This document shows, one piece after another, positions 30,617-38,837 of a stretch of DNA of 42,303 nucleotides. Positions within the stretch are counted from its first letter, which is position 1, and each line of letters begins with the position of its first letter. Under the pieces are notes generated by a model. It was not told the origin of the DNA. It worked only from the letters and a program-made list of their open reading frames with translations, and searched no databases. The translations under genes were made by a program, and so were the position numbers. This DNA comes from Sphaerochaetaceae bacterium. GTDB lineage: Bacteria > Spirochaetota > Spirochaetia > Sphaerochaetales > Sphaerochaetaceae. The DNA is taken from the NCBI GenBank assembly GCA_016302165.1, contig JAEDOD010000005.1, positions 1 through 42,303 of the forward strand, given 5' to 3'.

Positions 30617-32038
30617 TCATAGCTTATCAATAAGGATGGAACACTTTCCGGAAGGGATAGGAAGGGTCTTCCTCTTATCCTCATCCAGGATAGATATGGT
30701 GAAGTAGTAGAGCTTCTCGCTTTCCAGCCTTATTTCCCAGCCCCTCTGGTTCTTGTTGGAGAGGATGGTGATGTTGTTCTTCTTTAGGCTCAGCACCTCG
30801 ATTCCCATGGCTTCCAGGTTCTGCATTGTCCAGTTGACAGTCTTACGGGGAAGAGAGATATCGAGACCAATGACGTTCTCTATGCAGAGGGTTATGGTCA
30901 CCAGCCCCACAGATGGCAGATACTTCTTTCTGTTGACCAATCCTTCCGGGCAGACAGCTGCTCCTTCAGAGTATGGCTTATAGAGCTCCCAGCAGTGTCC
31001 CTGCTTCTCTTCTCCCGGATGAAGGGTGTCAAGAATGAAGTAGAGATGGCGAATTGCACATTCCCTGGCAAAGGTGAAGGCGTCATAGTTCATGAGACCC
31101 TTTATGATTATATAGGTCATGAAGGAGGAGACACCTCCGTTATATCCATTTCCATTCTCGTCGAAGTATGGGCTGGATACAGGAACCGACGGGAACGGGT
31201 TATCTGTACCGAACTCCTTGTCATCCTTCAGCTCTTCAATGAGGTATGAGGCATATTCATCGTTTGGAATCTTTGCAAGAAGAGTCCAGAAGGCTCCGAT
31301 ATGCTTGATTCCTACTGTGTTACCTTCCTCATCCATGTCATAGTAGAAGTTGTCTTCAACACTCCACATCATGCTGTTGATTCTGGTCTTCAATGCAAAA
31401 TATACCCTCTTGTACTGGAAGGAAAGCTCCTTGTCGTTGAGGATATCGCCTATTGTAGACATATAGTAGGCGAAGACAGTCATGGCTGCGTTGAAGTCTA
31501 TGGTGTACTTTGCGTTTCCCCTAAAGAGATTACCTGTGTGGTTGGCCTTCTCCGGCACCACATAGAGACCATTCTCCATCTGGAAGTTTTCCTTGATCCA
31601 TCCATAGTATTTCTCAAGATATGGAACCACATCCTTCAGTCTCTTCTTGTTGCCGATCTTGTGATAGAACATGAACTCAACAAAAGGAAGAAGAGGGAGG
31701 GTGACACCAAGAGGGTTCTCAGGATCGACCACAGGCGCGTCCGTATTCAGATCATATCTATCCCAGATATGGCCGTCGCTTTCCTGGCGGGCATAGAAAT
31801 AGTCAACCATGGAGTATGGGGAATACATCTGGTTGGAATACATCAGGAACAGAGAAGACAAGGAAACATCATATAGATCGATGATACTGCTGTCATTATG
31901 GGTGAAATAACCCTCAGGAAACTTGCTGTCCTTGTCTCCTGGATGCCAAAGCTCATCAAGCCAAACCCAGGCTCTGTCATACATATCGACAAAGTCCTGA
32001 TCATAGAAATGTATTCTAGGTACGCTTTCCTTTATCAC
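30617..32038 (-). CDS. GH63/trehalase-like (alpha/alpha)6 glycoside hydrolase, putative
   Basis: This 473-residue soluble protein without a signal peptide belongs by pattern to the six-hairpin glycosidases related to families 37/63 (trehalase, mannosylglycerate hydrolase and alpha-glucosidase types). Supporting features are an early R-Q-E-S-D-G-H-I-W-D-R-Y block (about 85-97), a central N-A-A-M-T-V-F-A-Y-Y helix, G-G-V-S-S-F-M-T-Y, and the late H-C-W-E-L-Y-K-P-Y-S-E-G-A motif holding a likely catalytic glutamate. The substrate is unknown. The start is a GTG at 32038 with GGAG 7 bases upstream. A near-consensus promoter lies about 60 bases upstream. The SDR gene follows downstream. Confidence 0.75.
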   Translation of the reverse strand: MIKESVPRIHFYDQDFVDMYDRAWVWLDELWHPGDKDSKFPEGYFTHNDSSIIDLYDVSLSSLFLMYSNQMYSPYSMVDYFYARQESDGHIWDRYDLNTDAPVVDPENPLGVTLPLLPFVEFMFYHKIGNKKRLKDVVPYLEKYYGWIKENFQMENGLYVVPEKANHTGNLFRGNAKYTIDFNAAMTVFAYYMSTIGDILNDKELSFQYKRVYFALKTRINSMMWSVEDNFYYDMDEEGNTVGIKHIGAFWTLLAKIPNDEYASYLIEELKDDKEFGTDNPFPSVPVSSPYFDENGNGYNGGVSSFMTYIIIKGLMNYDAFTFARECAIRHLYFILDTLHPGEEKQGHCWELYKPYSEGAAVCPEGLVNRKKYLPSVGLVTITLCIENVIGLDISLPRKTVNWTMQNLEAMGIEVLSLKKNNITILSNKNQRGWEIRLESEKLYYFTISILDEDKRKTLPIPSGKCSILIDKL

Positions 32039-32098
32039 TTTATCACTCCGAAGAAAATGTCAAAAAACTGCTATTTGGGCGCTTTTCTCGACATTATA

Positions 32099-32127
32099 AT
32101 TATACGAGAGTGCAAAAATGAAGTCAA
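32099..32127 (-). promoter_or_regulatory. Sigma-70-type promoter for the GH63-like gene
   Basis: On the minus strand TTGACT (32122-32127) is followed by exactly 17 bases and TATAAT (32099-32104). The region upstream is AT-rich, like an UP element. It predicts a leader of about 50 bases before the GTG start. Confidence 0.85.
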
Positions 32128-32194
32128 ACAATATTTTTAATTAATTTAATACCTTACCACACAAGAAGATGCAACAATTTTATATTTTTTGTAC

Positions 32195-33112
32195 CTATCT
32201 GAAAAGATGTATGGCAGAAGGTATCACCTCCACCGTGAAGCTGTTGCCGCATCGGGTGAATTCCTCACCGTCCACATGGGCCTCTATCCCCTTTCCGTAA
32301 ACGTTAAGCTCAACTTTCCTTGCGTTCCCGTAGGAGAAGTTCACTTTGTCTGAAACCATTGCTCCACGAAGGAACTTTATGACCAAGCCGATGAGCCCCA
32401 AGCCTTTGTAGAGCCTGTTGGTGAACATATAGTCGAAGAGCCCGTCATCTATTTCAGCCTTTGGCGTCATAAGGAAGGAGGATCCCATACGGCGACCATT
32501 GTTGATGCTTATCTGCTGGGTCTTGAAGCGTCTCTCCTCTCCTCCATCGAAAGAAATGGAGACATCATAACCCTCTGGAGGAGACATAAGTATATGGAGG
32601 AAGGCGATTACATAGCTTGCCATTCCATTGATATGCCTGAACTCCTGGGCCTTGAAGTTCACCATAGGTTCGAAGCCGAAGCCCATTCCGTTAAGGAAGT
32701 ACTTGTCTTCACCCTCTCCCACAGCCCTTCCTACGTCCGTCTCCTTGGTGCTGCCGTCAATGATCATATCTGCAGCCTTCTTCCAGGAAGTGGGTATTCC
32801 TGCAACCCAGGCGTAGTCATTTCCTCTTCCTATTGGAATGATTCCCATCTTCACTTTGTGCTGGAGGCCGGATTTCATTATTCCGTTCACCACTTCGTTG
32901 ACGGTACCGTCTCCCCCTGCAGCCACAATCACAGGAAATCCATTCTCAGCTCCGCTTCTGGCCAGCTTCTCAGCGTGCCCTACATCACGGGTGTATGCAA
33001 CTGTACACCCCCAACCCTTGGAGATGAAGTAATCTGAAATCTTTCTAGCCTTGACTTCACCTTTGCCCTTGGAGGCCTTTGGGTTAATGACAAGAAGGAC
33101 ATTTCTATTCAT
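32195..33112 (-). CDS. Diacylglycerol/lipid kinase, DagK/YegS family
   Basis: This 305-residue lipid kinase phosphorylates diacylglycerol or a related lipid at the membrane, recycling it into phospholipid synthesis. Key signs are N-P-K-A-S-K-G-K-G (10-18), the nucleotide loop A-A-G-G-D-G-T-V-N-E-V-V-N-G (64-77), G-R-G-N-D-Y-A-W, and the C-terminal beta domain with H-V-D-G-E. The ATG at 33112 has GGAGG about 13 bases upstream, a long spacing. It is divergent from the MATE gene, with 127 bases between the starts. Confidence 0.92.
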   Translation of the reverse strand: MNRNVLLVINPKASKGKGEVKARKISDYFISKGWGCTVAYTRDVGHAEKLARSGAENGFPVIVAAGGDGTVNEVVNGIMKSGLQHKVKMGIIPIGRGNDYAWVAGIPTSWKKAADMIIDGSTKETDVGRAVGEGEDKYFLNGMGFGFEPMVNFKAQEFRHINGMASYVIAFLHILMSPPEGYDVSISFDGGEERRFKTQQISINNGRRMGSSFLMTPKAEIDDGLFDYMFTNRLYKGLGLIGLVIKFLRGAMVSDKVNFSYGNARKVELNVYGKGIEAHVDGEEFTRCGNSFTVEVIPSAIHLFR

Positions 33113-33182
33113 GGAAATACAATACCTCCAGAACCTGATTTTGTGGAGAAACCATAGTGATTATCCATTTTGTAGGGGTATT

Positions 33183-33238
33183 ATTCAACAAAAGAGGAAG
33201 AACATTGAAAGTCTTTTTTCGTTGAATTATCCTCTTTT
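33183..33238 (+). promoter_or_regulatory. Crossing inverted repeats in the MATE leader
   Basis: ATTCAAC (33183-33189) pairs with GTTGAAT (33221-33227), and AAAAGAGG (33190-33197) pairs with CCTCTTTT (33231-33238). The pairs cross, so they form either a pseudoknot or two mutually exclusive folds ending two bases before the ATG. No ordinary ribosome site precedes that ATG. Confidence 0.5.
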
Positions 33239-33239
33239 C

Positions 33240-34595
33240 ATGCTTAAAGAAGAAAAAGTACTGTTACAGAGGCTTGCCATAGTGGCCATTCCAGTGATGA
33301 TTCAGAATCTGGTACAGTCCGGAGTTGGTTTTCTCGACACCCTCATGATAGGCCAGCTGGGAGAAACTGAAGTCGCAGCTGTCGGTGGAGCAAACCAATA
33401 CTTTTTCTTCATCCAGATCGCCTTCTTCGGCCTCAATAGCGGAAGCTCCATATTCCTTGCCCAATTCTATGGAGCAAAGAACACGAAAGGAATGAGGAAA
33501 GTCCTTTCCCTTGCGTCATCCCTGGCCATATTGATGGGAGCCTTGGGAGGAATAATTGTAACAGCCTTCCCCTCCTTTCTGATGAAGCTGTTCTCTTCCG
33601 ACCCTCAGGTCATATGGGCAGGATCGGTCTATTTGAGGGCGGTGGGAGTATCATATCTCTTTTCAGGGTTCTCCTCCGTCTACAGCGGAGCCTTCAGGGC
33701 CACAGGAGACGCCAGGACTCCTATGGTGACCACCACCATATCCCTTTTTACCAATGCATTACTGAACTATATCCTGATCTTCGGCCCCGGACCTTTCCCC
33801 GCCCTCGGAATCCTGGGAGGCGCCATTGCCACTGTCATCTCCAGAATCCTGGAAGCTTTCCTCCTTATTGTCATCTCCCTAAGCCGCAAGGAGCAGTTCA
33901 TTCCCAAGGAAAGGGAGGACTTCAGATGGGAGAAAAGCTTTATTAGGGATATTGCCAAGACAGGGCTTCCAGCCTTTATTCATGAAACTCTCTGGGTCAT
34001 AGGCTCCATCCTCTACAAGGTGGCCTACTCCAGGCTGGGAACAGGAACCTTTGCAGCCACCAATATCTGCCTTTCTATCCAGGACCTTTTCTTCGTTGCA
34101 GGCCTAGGCCTGGCAGGAGGCGCAGGAGTGGTCTTGGGAAACACAATTGGGAAAGGAGAAATGAAAAAGGCCCAGGAGTGGGGAGAGAAGATTATCCTTC
34201 TTTCTCTTCTTACAGGAATAGCCATGGGCATTCTGGAGTTTATCCTCGGGCCTCTGCTTCTCAATTTCTACAACATCTCCCCTGAAGTGCTTTCAACTGC
34301 AAGGAAGGGAATCTTTGCCCTGTCATTCATCCTGCCCCTGGAGCTTCTTGGAGTTGTGATTATGGTAGGAATCCTCCGTAGCGGTGGAGACAGCAAATTC
34401 TCTATGCTTTCTGAAATCATTCCAATGTATCTTATCAGCATTCCTCTGACCTTCCTTGGAGCATCCATCTTCAGACTTCCCCTTTGGGCGCTGATGCTGG
34501 TCAAGCTGTCAGAGACCGTTACCAAAGCATTGGTTGGAGCATTGAGGATCAGAAGCGGAAAATGGATAATCAACCTGAACGACAAGAGAAATTAG
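33240..34595 (+). CDS. MATE-family multidrug/cation exporter
   Basis: This membrane antiporter has 451 residues from ATG 33240 and twelve predicted helices, the normal size. It exports organic cations or drugs using Na+ or H+ gradients. N-terminal A-I-P-V-M-I-Q-N-L-V-Q-S...D-T-L-M-I-G-Q-L-G and the repeated unit near residue 235 (T-G-L-P-A-F-I-H-E-T-L-W) match the family. The open frame extends 63 codons upstream across the lipid-kinase start, but that part is not MATE-like. No ribosome site is visible at the chosen ATG; see the leader structure. PepD follows 42 bases later on the same strand. Confidence 0.9.
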   Translation: MLKEEKVLLQRLAIVAIPVMIQNLVQSGVGFLDTLMIGQLGETEVAAVGGANQYFFFIQIAFFGLNSGSSIFLAQFYGAKNTKGMRKVLSLASSLAILMGALGGIIVTAFPSFLMKLFSSDPQVIWAGSVYLRAVGVSYLFSGFSSVYSGAFRATGDARTPMVTTTISLFTNALLNYILIFGPGPFPALGILGGAIATVISRILEAFLLIVISLSRKEQFIPKEREDFRWEKSFIRDIAKTGLPAFIHETLWVIGSILYKVAYSRLGTGTFAATNICLSIQDLFFVAGLGLAGGAGVVLGNTIGKGEMKKAQEWGEKIILLSLLTGIAMGILEFILGPLLLNFYNISPEVLSTARKGIFALSFILPLELLGVVIMVGILRSGGDSKFSMLSEIIPMYLISIPLTFLGASIFRLPLWALMLVKLSETVTKALVGALRIRSGKWIINLNDKRN

Positions 34596-34637
34596 ACATA
34601 AAAGGTGATAGACTCTAATTGTCAGGAGAAAACTAAT

Positions 34638-36065
34638 ATGTGGTATGACAATCTTGAAAACAAAAGACTCTGGAAGATCTTTTCAGATATCTCCGCCATT
34701 CCTAGGGAAAGCGGAAACGAGGAAGGAATAAGACAATACCTCCTCGCATGGGCCAAAGACCATGGGATCAAGGCCTTCAGCGACAGCGTAGGCAACGTAA
34801 TAATGAAGGTCCCTGCAACAAAGGGATATGAAGATTATCCATCCATCGCCCTCCAGGGCCATATGGATATGGTCTGCGTAAAGAGGGAAGGCTCCAACCA
34901 TGACTTTACAAAGGATCCTATCGAAGTGATGACAGATGGAGAAAAGGTGTGGGCAAAGGATACTTCCCTTGGTGCAGACAACGGCATCGCCATTGCCCTG
35001 GCCCTGGATATCTTCTCAGACGAGAATGCTGTCCATGGCCCTCTGGAAGGTATCTTCACCGTCAACGAGGAAGTGGGCCTTACAGGAGCAGAGAATGTGG
35101 AGGCCAAGGATATCGATTCCCGTAGGCTTCTGAATCTGGACAGCGAAGAGGAGGGAATCTTCTACATCGGCTGCGCAGGAGGAATCGAAGTCACAGGAGA
35201 GAAGCGCTGCTACTGGGAAAAGGCAGAGGGAGAGACAGTACTCATCAAGGTCTCCGGTCTTTGCGGTGGACACAGCGGAGGAGAAATCCACAAGGAAAGG
35301 GCAAACTCCATCAAGATCCTGGGAAGAGCCCTCAACAGAATCCCTTCCTTCCGGATTGCTTCCATCAAGGGTGGTACAAGAAGAAACGTAATCCCATCCA
35401 CAGCTGAGGCAGAGATACTGGTCAGCGACAGGGCAGTTGTGGAAAGCGTCATCCAGAACCTTCAGAAGGAGCTGGAAGTAGAATACAAATATTCAGATCC
35501 TGGAATCACACTTACTGTGGAGGATGGAGAAGAGAAGGACATGGTCCTTACAGAATCTCTCTCAAGAAAGATTGCAGACACCATCTTCACTTCCCCTACC
35601 GGTGTCAGAAGCTGGTCCATGGCTCTCAAGGGAGTGGTGGAGACCAGCGACAACATGGCAATAATCTCCATGGACAGGAAGAATGTATCAATAATCTATT
35701 CCATAAGGTCCTCTGTTGAGACCAGCAAGCTTAATCTTGCCTATGAAATCCAGACTCTTCTTGAAGGTAACGGTTTCAAGGTGAAGATCGGAGGAGGATA
35801 TCCTGCATGGGCACCAAATCCTGATTCCAAGTTCACCAAGGAAGTAAGCCAGGCCTACAGGAAGATCACAGGAAAGGAACCTGTAATCACAGCAATCCAT
35901 GCCGGACTGGAGTGCGGAACCATCAATGACAGGATTCCTGGAATGGATTCCCTTTCCATAGGACCCAACCTTTTTGATGTACATTCAGTGAACGAACACG
36001 TGGAGGTTGCATCTGCTGAACGCATCGCCTCCTTCGTGAAGGAAATGCTGAAAGAGATCAAATGA
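34638..36065 (+). CDS. pepD: Aminoacyl-histidine dipeptidase, PepD-type M20 peptidase
   Basis: This 475-residue cytoplasmic two-metal dipeptidase cleaves Xaa-His and other dipeptides. Metal ligands and catalytic residues can be placed: H75-M-D77, G-A-D114-N-G, N-E144-E145-V-G, and D173 region (L-N-L-D-S-E-E-E). The C-terminal N-E-H-V block near residue 455 also fits. The start ATG 34638 has AGGAG about 10 bases upstream; an in-frame GTG at 34605 is less likely. Length is typical. It may be co-transcribed with the MATE gene, and a strong hairpin follows its stop. Confidence 0.92.
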   Translation: MWYDNLENKRLWKIFSDISAIPRESGNEEGIRQYLLAWAKDHGIKAFSDSVGNVIMKVPATKGYEDYPSIALQGHMDMVCVKREGSNHDFTKDPIEVMTDGEKVWAKDTSLGADNGIAIALALDIFSDENAVHGPLEGIFTVNEEVGLTGAENVEAKDIDSRRLLNLDSEEEGIFYIGCAGGIEVTGEKRCYWEKAEGETVLIKVSGLCGGHSGGEIHKERANSIKILGRALNRIPSFRIASIKGGTRRNVIPSTAEAEILVSDRAVVESVIQNLQKELEVEYKYSDPGITLTVEDGEEKDMVLTESLSRKIADTIFTSPTGVRSWSMALKGVVETSDNMAIISMDRKNVSIIYSIRSSVETSKLNLAYEIQTLLEGNGFKVKIGGGYPAWAPNPDSKFTKEVSQAYRKITGKEPVITAIHAGLECGTINDRIPGMDSLSIGPNLFDVHSVNEHVEVASAERIASFVKEMLKEIK

Positions 36066-36097
36066 GGCCATTAGTCCATCATTTTCTTTTCAGAGTA

Positions 36098-36122
36098 TAG
36101 CCGTCGACGTTGTCGACGGTTA
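36098..36122 (+). terminator. Hairpin between pepD and the TraB-family gene
   Basis: An 11-bp stem (core CCGTCGAC/GTCGACGG, one G-T pair) closes a three-base loop and is followed by TTATTGTTT. It is a good terminator for pepD and sits only 11 bases before the next ATG, so it may also act on that gene's translation. Confidence 0.7.
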
Positions 36123-36133
36123 TTATTGTTTCT

Positions 36134-37324
36134 ATGGTTACAGAAAAGATAAGTGATACCTATCATATAATCCGCTTCGACAATGGAGACGTCATACATC
36201 TTGTAGGAACAGCCCATGTATCAAACAACAGCGTCGAAGAGGTCAGGTCCATAATAGAGGAGCAGCATCCAGACAGAGTCTGCATCGAGCTTGACGACGG
36301 AAGGATGAAGAGCAAGACAGAAGAGAAGTCCTGGGAAAACATGGATATCAAGAAGATATTCAAGGAAGGAAAAGGCTTCCTGCTTCTTGCAAATACAGCT
36401 CTGGCCTCCTTTCAGAAGAGAATGGGAGCCCAGACAGGTACAGACCCTGGTGCAGAGATCCTGGGAGCGGCAAAGCTGGCTGGAGAAATGGGAATTCCTG
36501 TCTCCCTTTGCGACAGGGAGATCCAGACTACTTTCCGCAGAGCCTGGGGAAAGAGCAGTCTATGGAACAAGTGCAAGCTTCTGGCAACCCTTGTTTCTGC
36601 AGCCTTCTCCAAGGAGGAGATCAGCGAAGAGGAGCTGGCTGAACTTAAGAATGAAGAGACCCTGGAGTCTATGCTGAAGGAAGTGGCCAAAGAGCTTCCT
36701 TCCGTAAAGGAAGTGCTCATTGATGAAAGGGACAGATATCTGGCCACATCAATCTTCAAGGCTGAAGGAAAGTCAAAGGTTGCTGTCATAGGAGCTGGCC
36801 ACACCCAGGGAATAATCAGGACTCTGGAAAAACTTGAGAAGGGAGAGCTTACACTAGACACTTCAGACATCACAGCAATTCCTCCAAAGGGCATAGGAGG
36901 AAAGGTTGCACAGTGGATAATCCCTGCCCTCATCGTCCTGATTTTGGTAGTGGGCGTAATAAACAACGGATGGGACCAGGGCCTCAAGGCCTTTCTCTGC
37001 TGGATGGCTGTAAACGCTTCATCCACCTTCATCTTCACTATCCTGGGAGGAGCATCATTCCTCACGTGTCTTCTTTCAGGAATCACAGCCCCCTTCTTTG
37101 TATTGAACCCTGTGCTGGGAGTCGGCTTATTCGCCGGAATCTGGCAGGCCTCCTTCAAGCCTCCCAAGGTCAAGGATTTTGAGAATATGTCCCAAGACGC
37201 CCTTACCCTTAAAGGCTGGTACAAAAACAGAATCCTCAAGTGTCTGGTGGCACTTCTTACCAGCAGTATAGGAAGCGTACTGGGTTCTTTGGTGGCCTTC
37301 CCGTTCATTATTGCCCGCATATAG
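36134..37324 (+). CDS. TraB/PrgY-family membrane protein
   Basis: This protein has 396 residues from ATG 36134. An in-frame TTG at 36110 lies inside the hairpin loop and is unlikely. The soluble N-terminal half carries the two G-x-x-H motifs of the family (G-T-A-H-V near residue 25 and G-A-G-H-T-Q-G near residue 218), plus I-E-L-D and D-E-R-D-R-Y. The C-terminal third has about four membrane helices (about 258-395). The best-known member, PrgY, limits pheromone activity in Enterococcus; a peptidase-like role is proposed for the superfamily. No ribosome site is seen. It ends before a strong terminator. Confidence 0.88.
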   Translation: MVTEKISDTYHIIRFDNGDVIHLVGTAHVSNNSVEEVRSIIEEQHPDRVCIELDDGRMKSKTEEKSWENMDIKKIFKEGKGFLLLANTALASFQKRMGAQTGTDPGAEILGAAKLAGEMGIPVSLCDREIQTTFRRAWGKSSLWNKCKLLATLVSAAFSKEEISEEELAELKNEETLESMLKEVAKELPSVKEVLIDERDRYLATSIFKAEGKSKVAVIGAGHTQGIIRTLEKLEKGELTLDTSDITAIPPKGIGGKVAQWIIPALIVLILVVGVINNGWDQGLKAFLCWMAVNASSTFIFTILGGASFLTCLLSGITAPFFVLNPVLGVGLFAGIWQASFKPPKVKDFENMSQDALTLKGWYKNRILKCLVALLTSSIGSVLGSLVAFPFIIARI

Positions 37325-37327
37325 GAA

Positions 37328-37353
37328 AAAGGCAGGTTATAACGCCTGCCTTT
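37328..37353. terminator. Terminator after the TraB-family gene
   Basis: AAAGGCAGG (37328-37336) pairs with CCTGCCTTT (37345-37353), and T-rich bases follow in both directions. It separates the convergent TraB-family and radA genes. Confidence 0.9.
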
Positions 37354-37426
37354 CTTTATGCCATAAAGAATTACCTTCTTTAGTAATGGGGGATTACAAA
37401 CTCAGATCCATATAAATAAGCTTTCC

Positions 37427-38800
37427 TTACTTACTTTTTTTACGTCCCTTGAAAGCTGCAATCACAGCGCTTCTGACATCTTTCACGTTTTCGCTCTGGC
37501 TTCCACCGACCTTCTCCGTTCCTATGCTGACGATTGTCTTTGAAAAGCCCATTTCCGTAAGGGTGCGGAGCCTTCTCTGGGAGAAGGTCACAGGCCTTAC
37601 TTCTCCTGCAAGGGATAACTCTCCGAAGGAGGCAAGGGAGGAGGAAAGAGGAATGTCTGTCTTGGAGGAATATAGGGCAAGGGCAACAGCAAGATCCACT
37701 GAGCCTTCCTTTATCTTCATTCCTCCTGCCACGTTGATATAGATATCATCTCCAGATAGATCCAGTCCTGCATGACGCTCAAGAATTGCCGATATTCTGT
37801 TGACTCTGGAAAGCTCTATCTTATCTGAGTAGATTCTCTGATATCCGCTTTTGGCAGGAACCACCAGAGCCTGGACCTCCACCACAAAGGTTCTGGAGCC
37901 TTCAATGACAGGAGTGAAGGCAATGCCTGAAGGAAGGTCTCCATCACTTCTATTTCCCAGAAACAGCTTGGATGCATCCTGGACACATTTCAGGCCTTCT
38001 GAAGTCATCTCAAACAGTCCAATTTCATCCACCGAGCCGAACCTGCTCTTTGCAGCCCTAAGCATTCTCATGCCGCTTTCTGCACTTTCAAAGTAGAGTA
38101 CAGTATCAACCATGTGCTCCACTATCTTAGGTCCTGCAATAACTCCTTCCTTGGTCACATGTCCAACGAAAAAGATTGCTGAGCCGCATTTCTTGGCCTT
38201 CAGGGACAATTCCATGCAGCAGGTCTTCATCTGGTTGGGAGAGCCCGAAGAAGAGGCCACAGAGCTTGAGGAAAGGGTCTGGAGGGAATCCACTACAATG
38301 TAGCCTGGCCTGCGGCTTTCTATGGTCTCTGTCAGTGCCTCCAGCCTGGTATCGCAGAACACATCGATACGCGTGGTATCAAGCCCAAGACGCTCAGCCC
38401 TCATCTTCACCTGGGAAGGAGACTCCTCACCGGAAACATAAAGGACAGAAGAGTGCTCTGAAAGGGCTGATAGCATCTGGATCATAATGGTGGATTTACC
38501 GATTCCAGGCTCTCCTCCCACCAGAACAGAGGAGGGCCTCATCACTCCACCACCAAGAACCCTGTCCAGTTCACTGATGCCGGAGGAGACCCTCATGGTC
38601 TTGTCATAAGGGATATCGGATAGTTTTCTTACGCTATTGTCTATGACAGTCTTTGAGGAATCGGGAGATGCTGTAGGCTTATTGGCAACCTCTGTTTCAT
38701 CGAAGCTGTTCCAGCTGCCGCACTCCGGGCAACGACCTGCCCACTTGTTCTCCTCATGGCCACATTCCCTGCAGACGTATCTGATATTGTTTCCCTTCAC
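37427..38800 (-). CDS. radA: DNA repair protein RadA (Sms)
   Basis: This 457-residue RecA-like ATPase processes recombination intermediates. It has an N-terminal zinc finger (C10, C13, C24, C27), Walker A G-G-E-P-G-I-G-K-S-T (about 92-101), the RadA-specific motif in the form K-S-R-F-G (usually K-N-R-F-G), and a C-terminal Lon-like domain (about 280-455). The start is a GTG at 38800 with GGGAG 10 bases upstream. It is followed on the same strand, reading leftward, by an untranslated gap and the convergent TraB terminator. The immunophilin gene lies 37 bases upstream. Confidence 0.95.
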   Translation of the reverse strand: MKGNNIRYVCRECGHEENKWAGRCPECGSWNSFDETEVANKPTASPDSSKTVIDNSVRKLSDIPYDKTMRVSSGISELDRVLGGGVMRPSSVLVGGEPGIGKSTIMIQMLSALSEHSSVLYVSGEESPSQVKMRAERLGLDTTRIDVFCDTRLEALTETIESRRPGYIVVDSLQTLSSSSVASSSGSPNQMKTCCMELSLKAKKCGSAIFFVGHVTKEGVIAGPKIVEHMVDTVLYFESAESGMRMLRAAKSRFGSVDEIGLFEMTSEGLKCVQDASKLFLGNRSDGDLPSGIAFTPVIEGSRTFVVEVQALVVPAKSGYQRIYSDKIELSRVNRISAILERHAGLDLSGDDIYINVAGGMKIKEGSVDLAVALALYSSKTDIPLSSSLASFGELSLAGEVRPVTFSQRRLRTLTEMGFSKTIVSIGTEKVGGSQSENVKDVRSAVIAAFKGRKKSK

Positions 38801-38837
38801 TCCTATCCGTCTCCCTTAGAATATCTATTAGCTATGA

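Noticed and set aside
33051..33239. 63-codon extension of the MATE gene
   Set aside because: It overlaps the start of the lipid-kinase gene and does not look like a MATE N-terminus.
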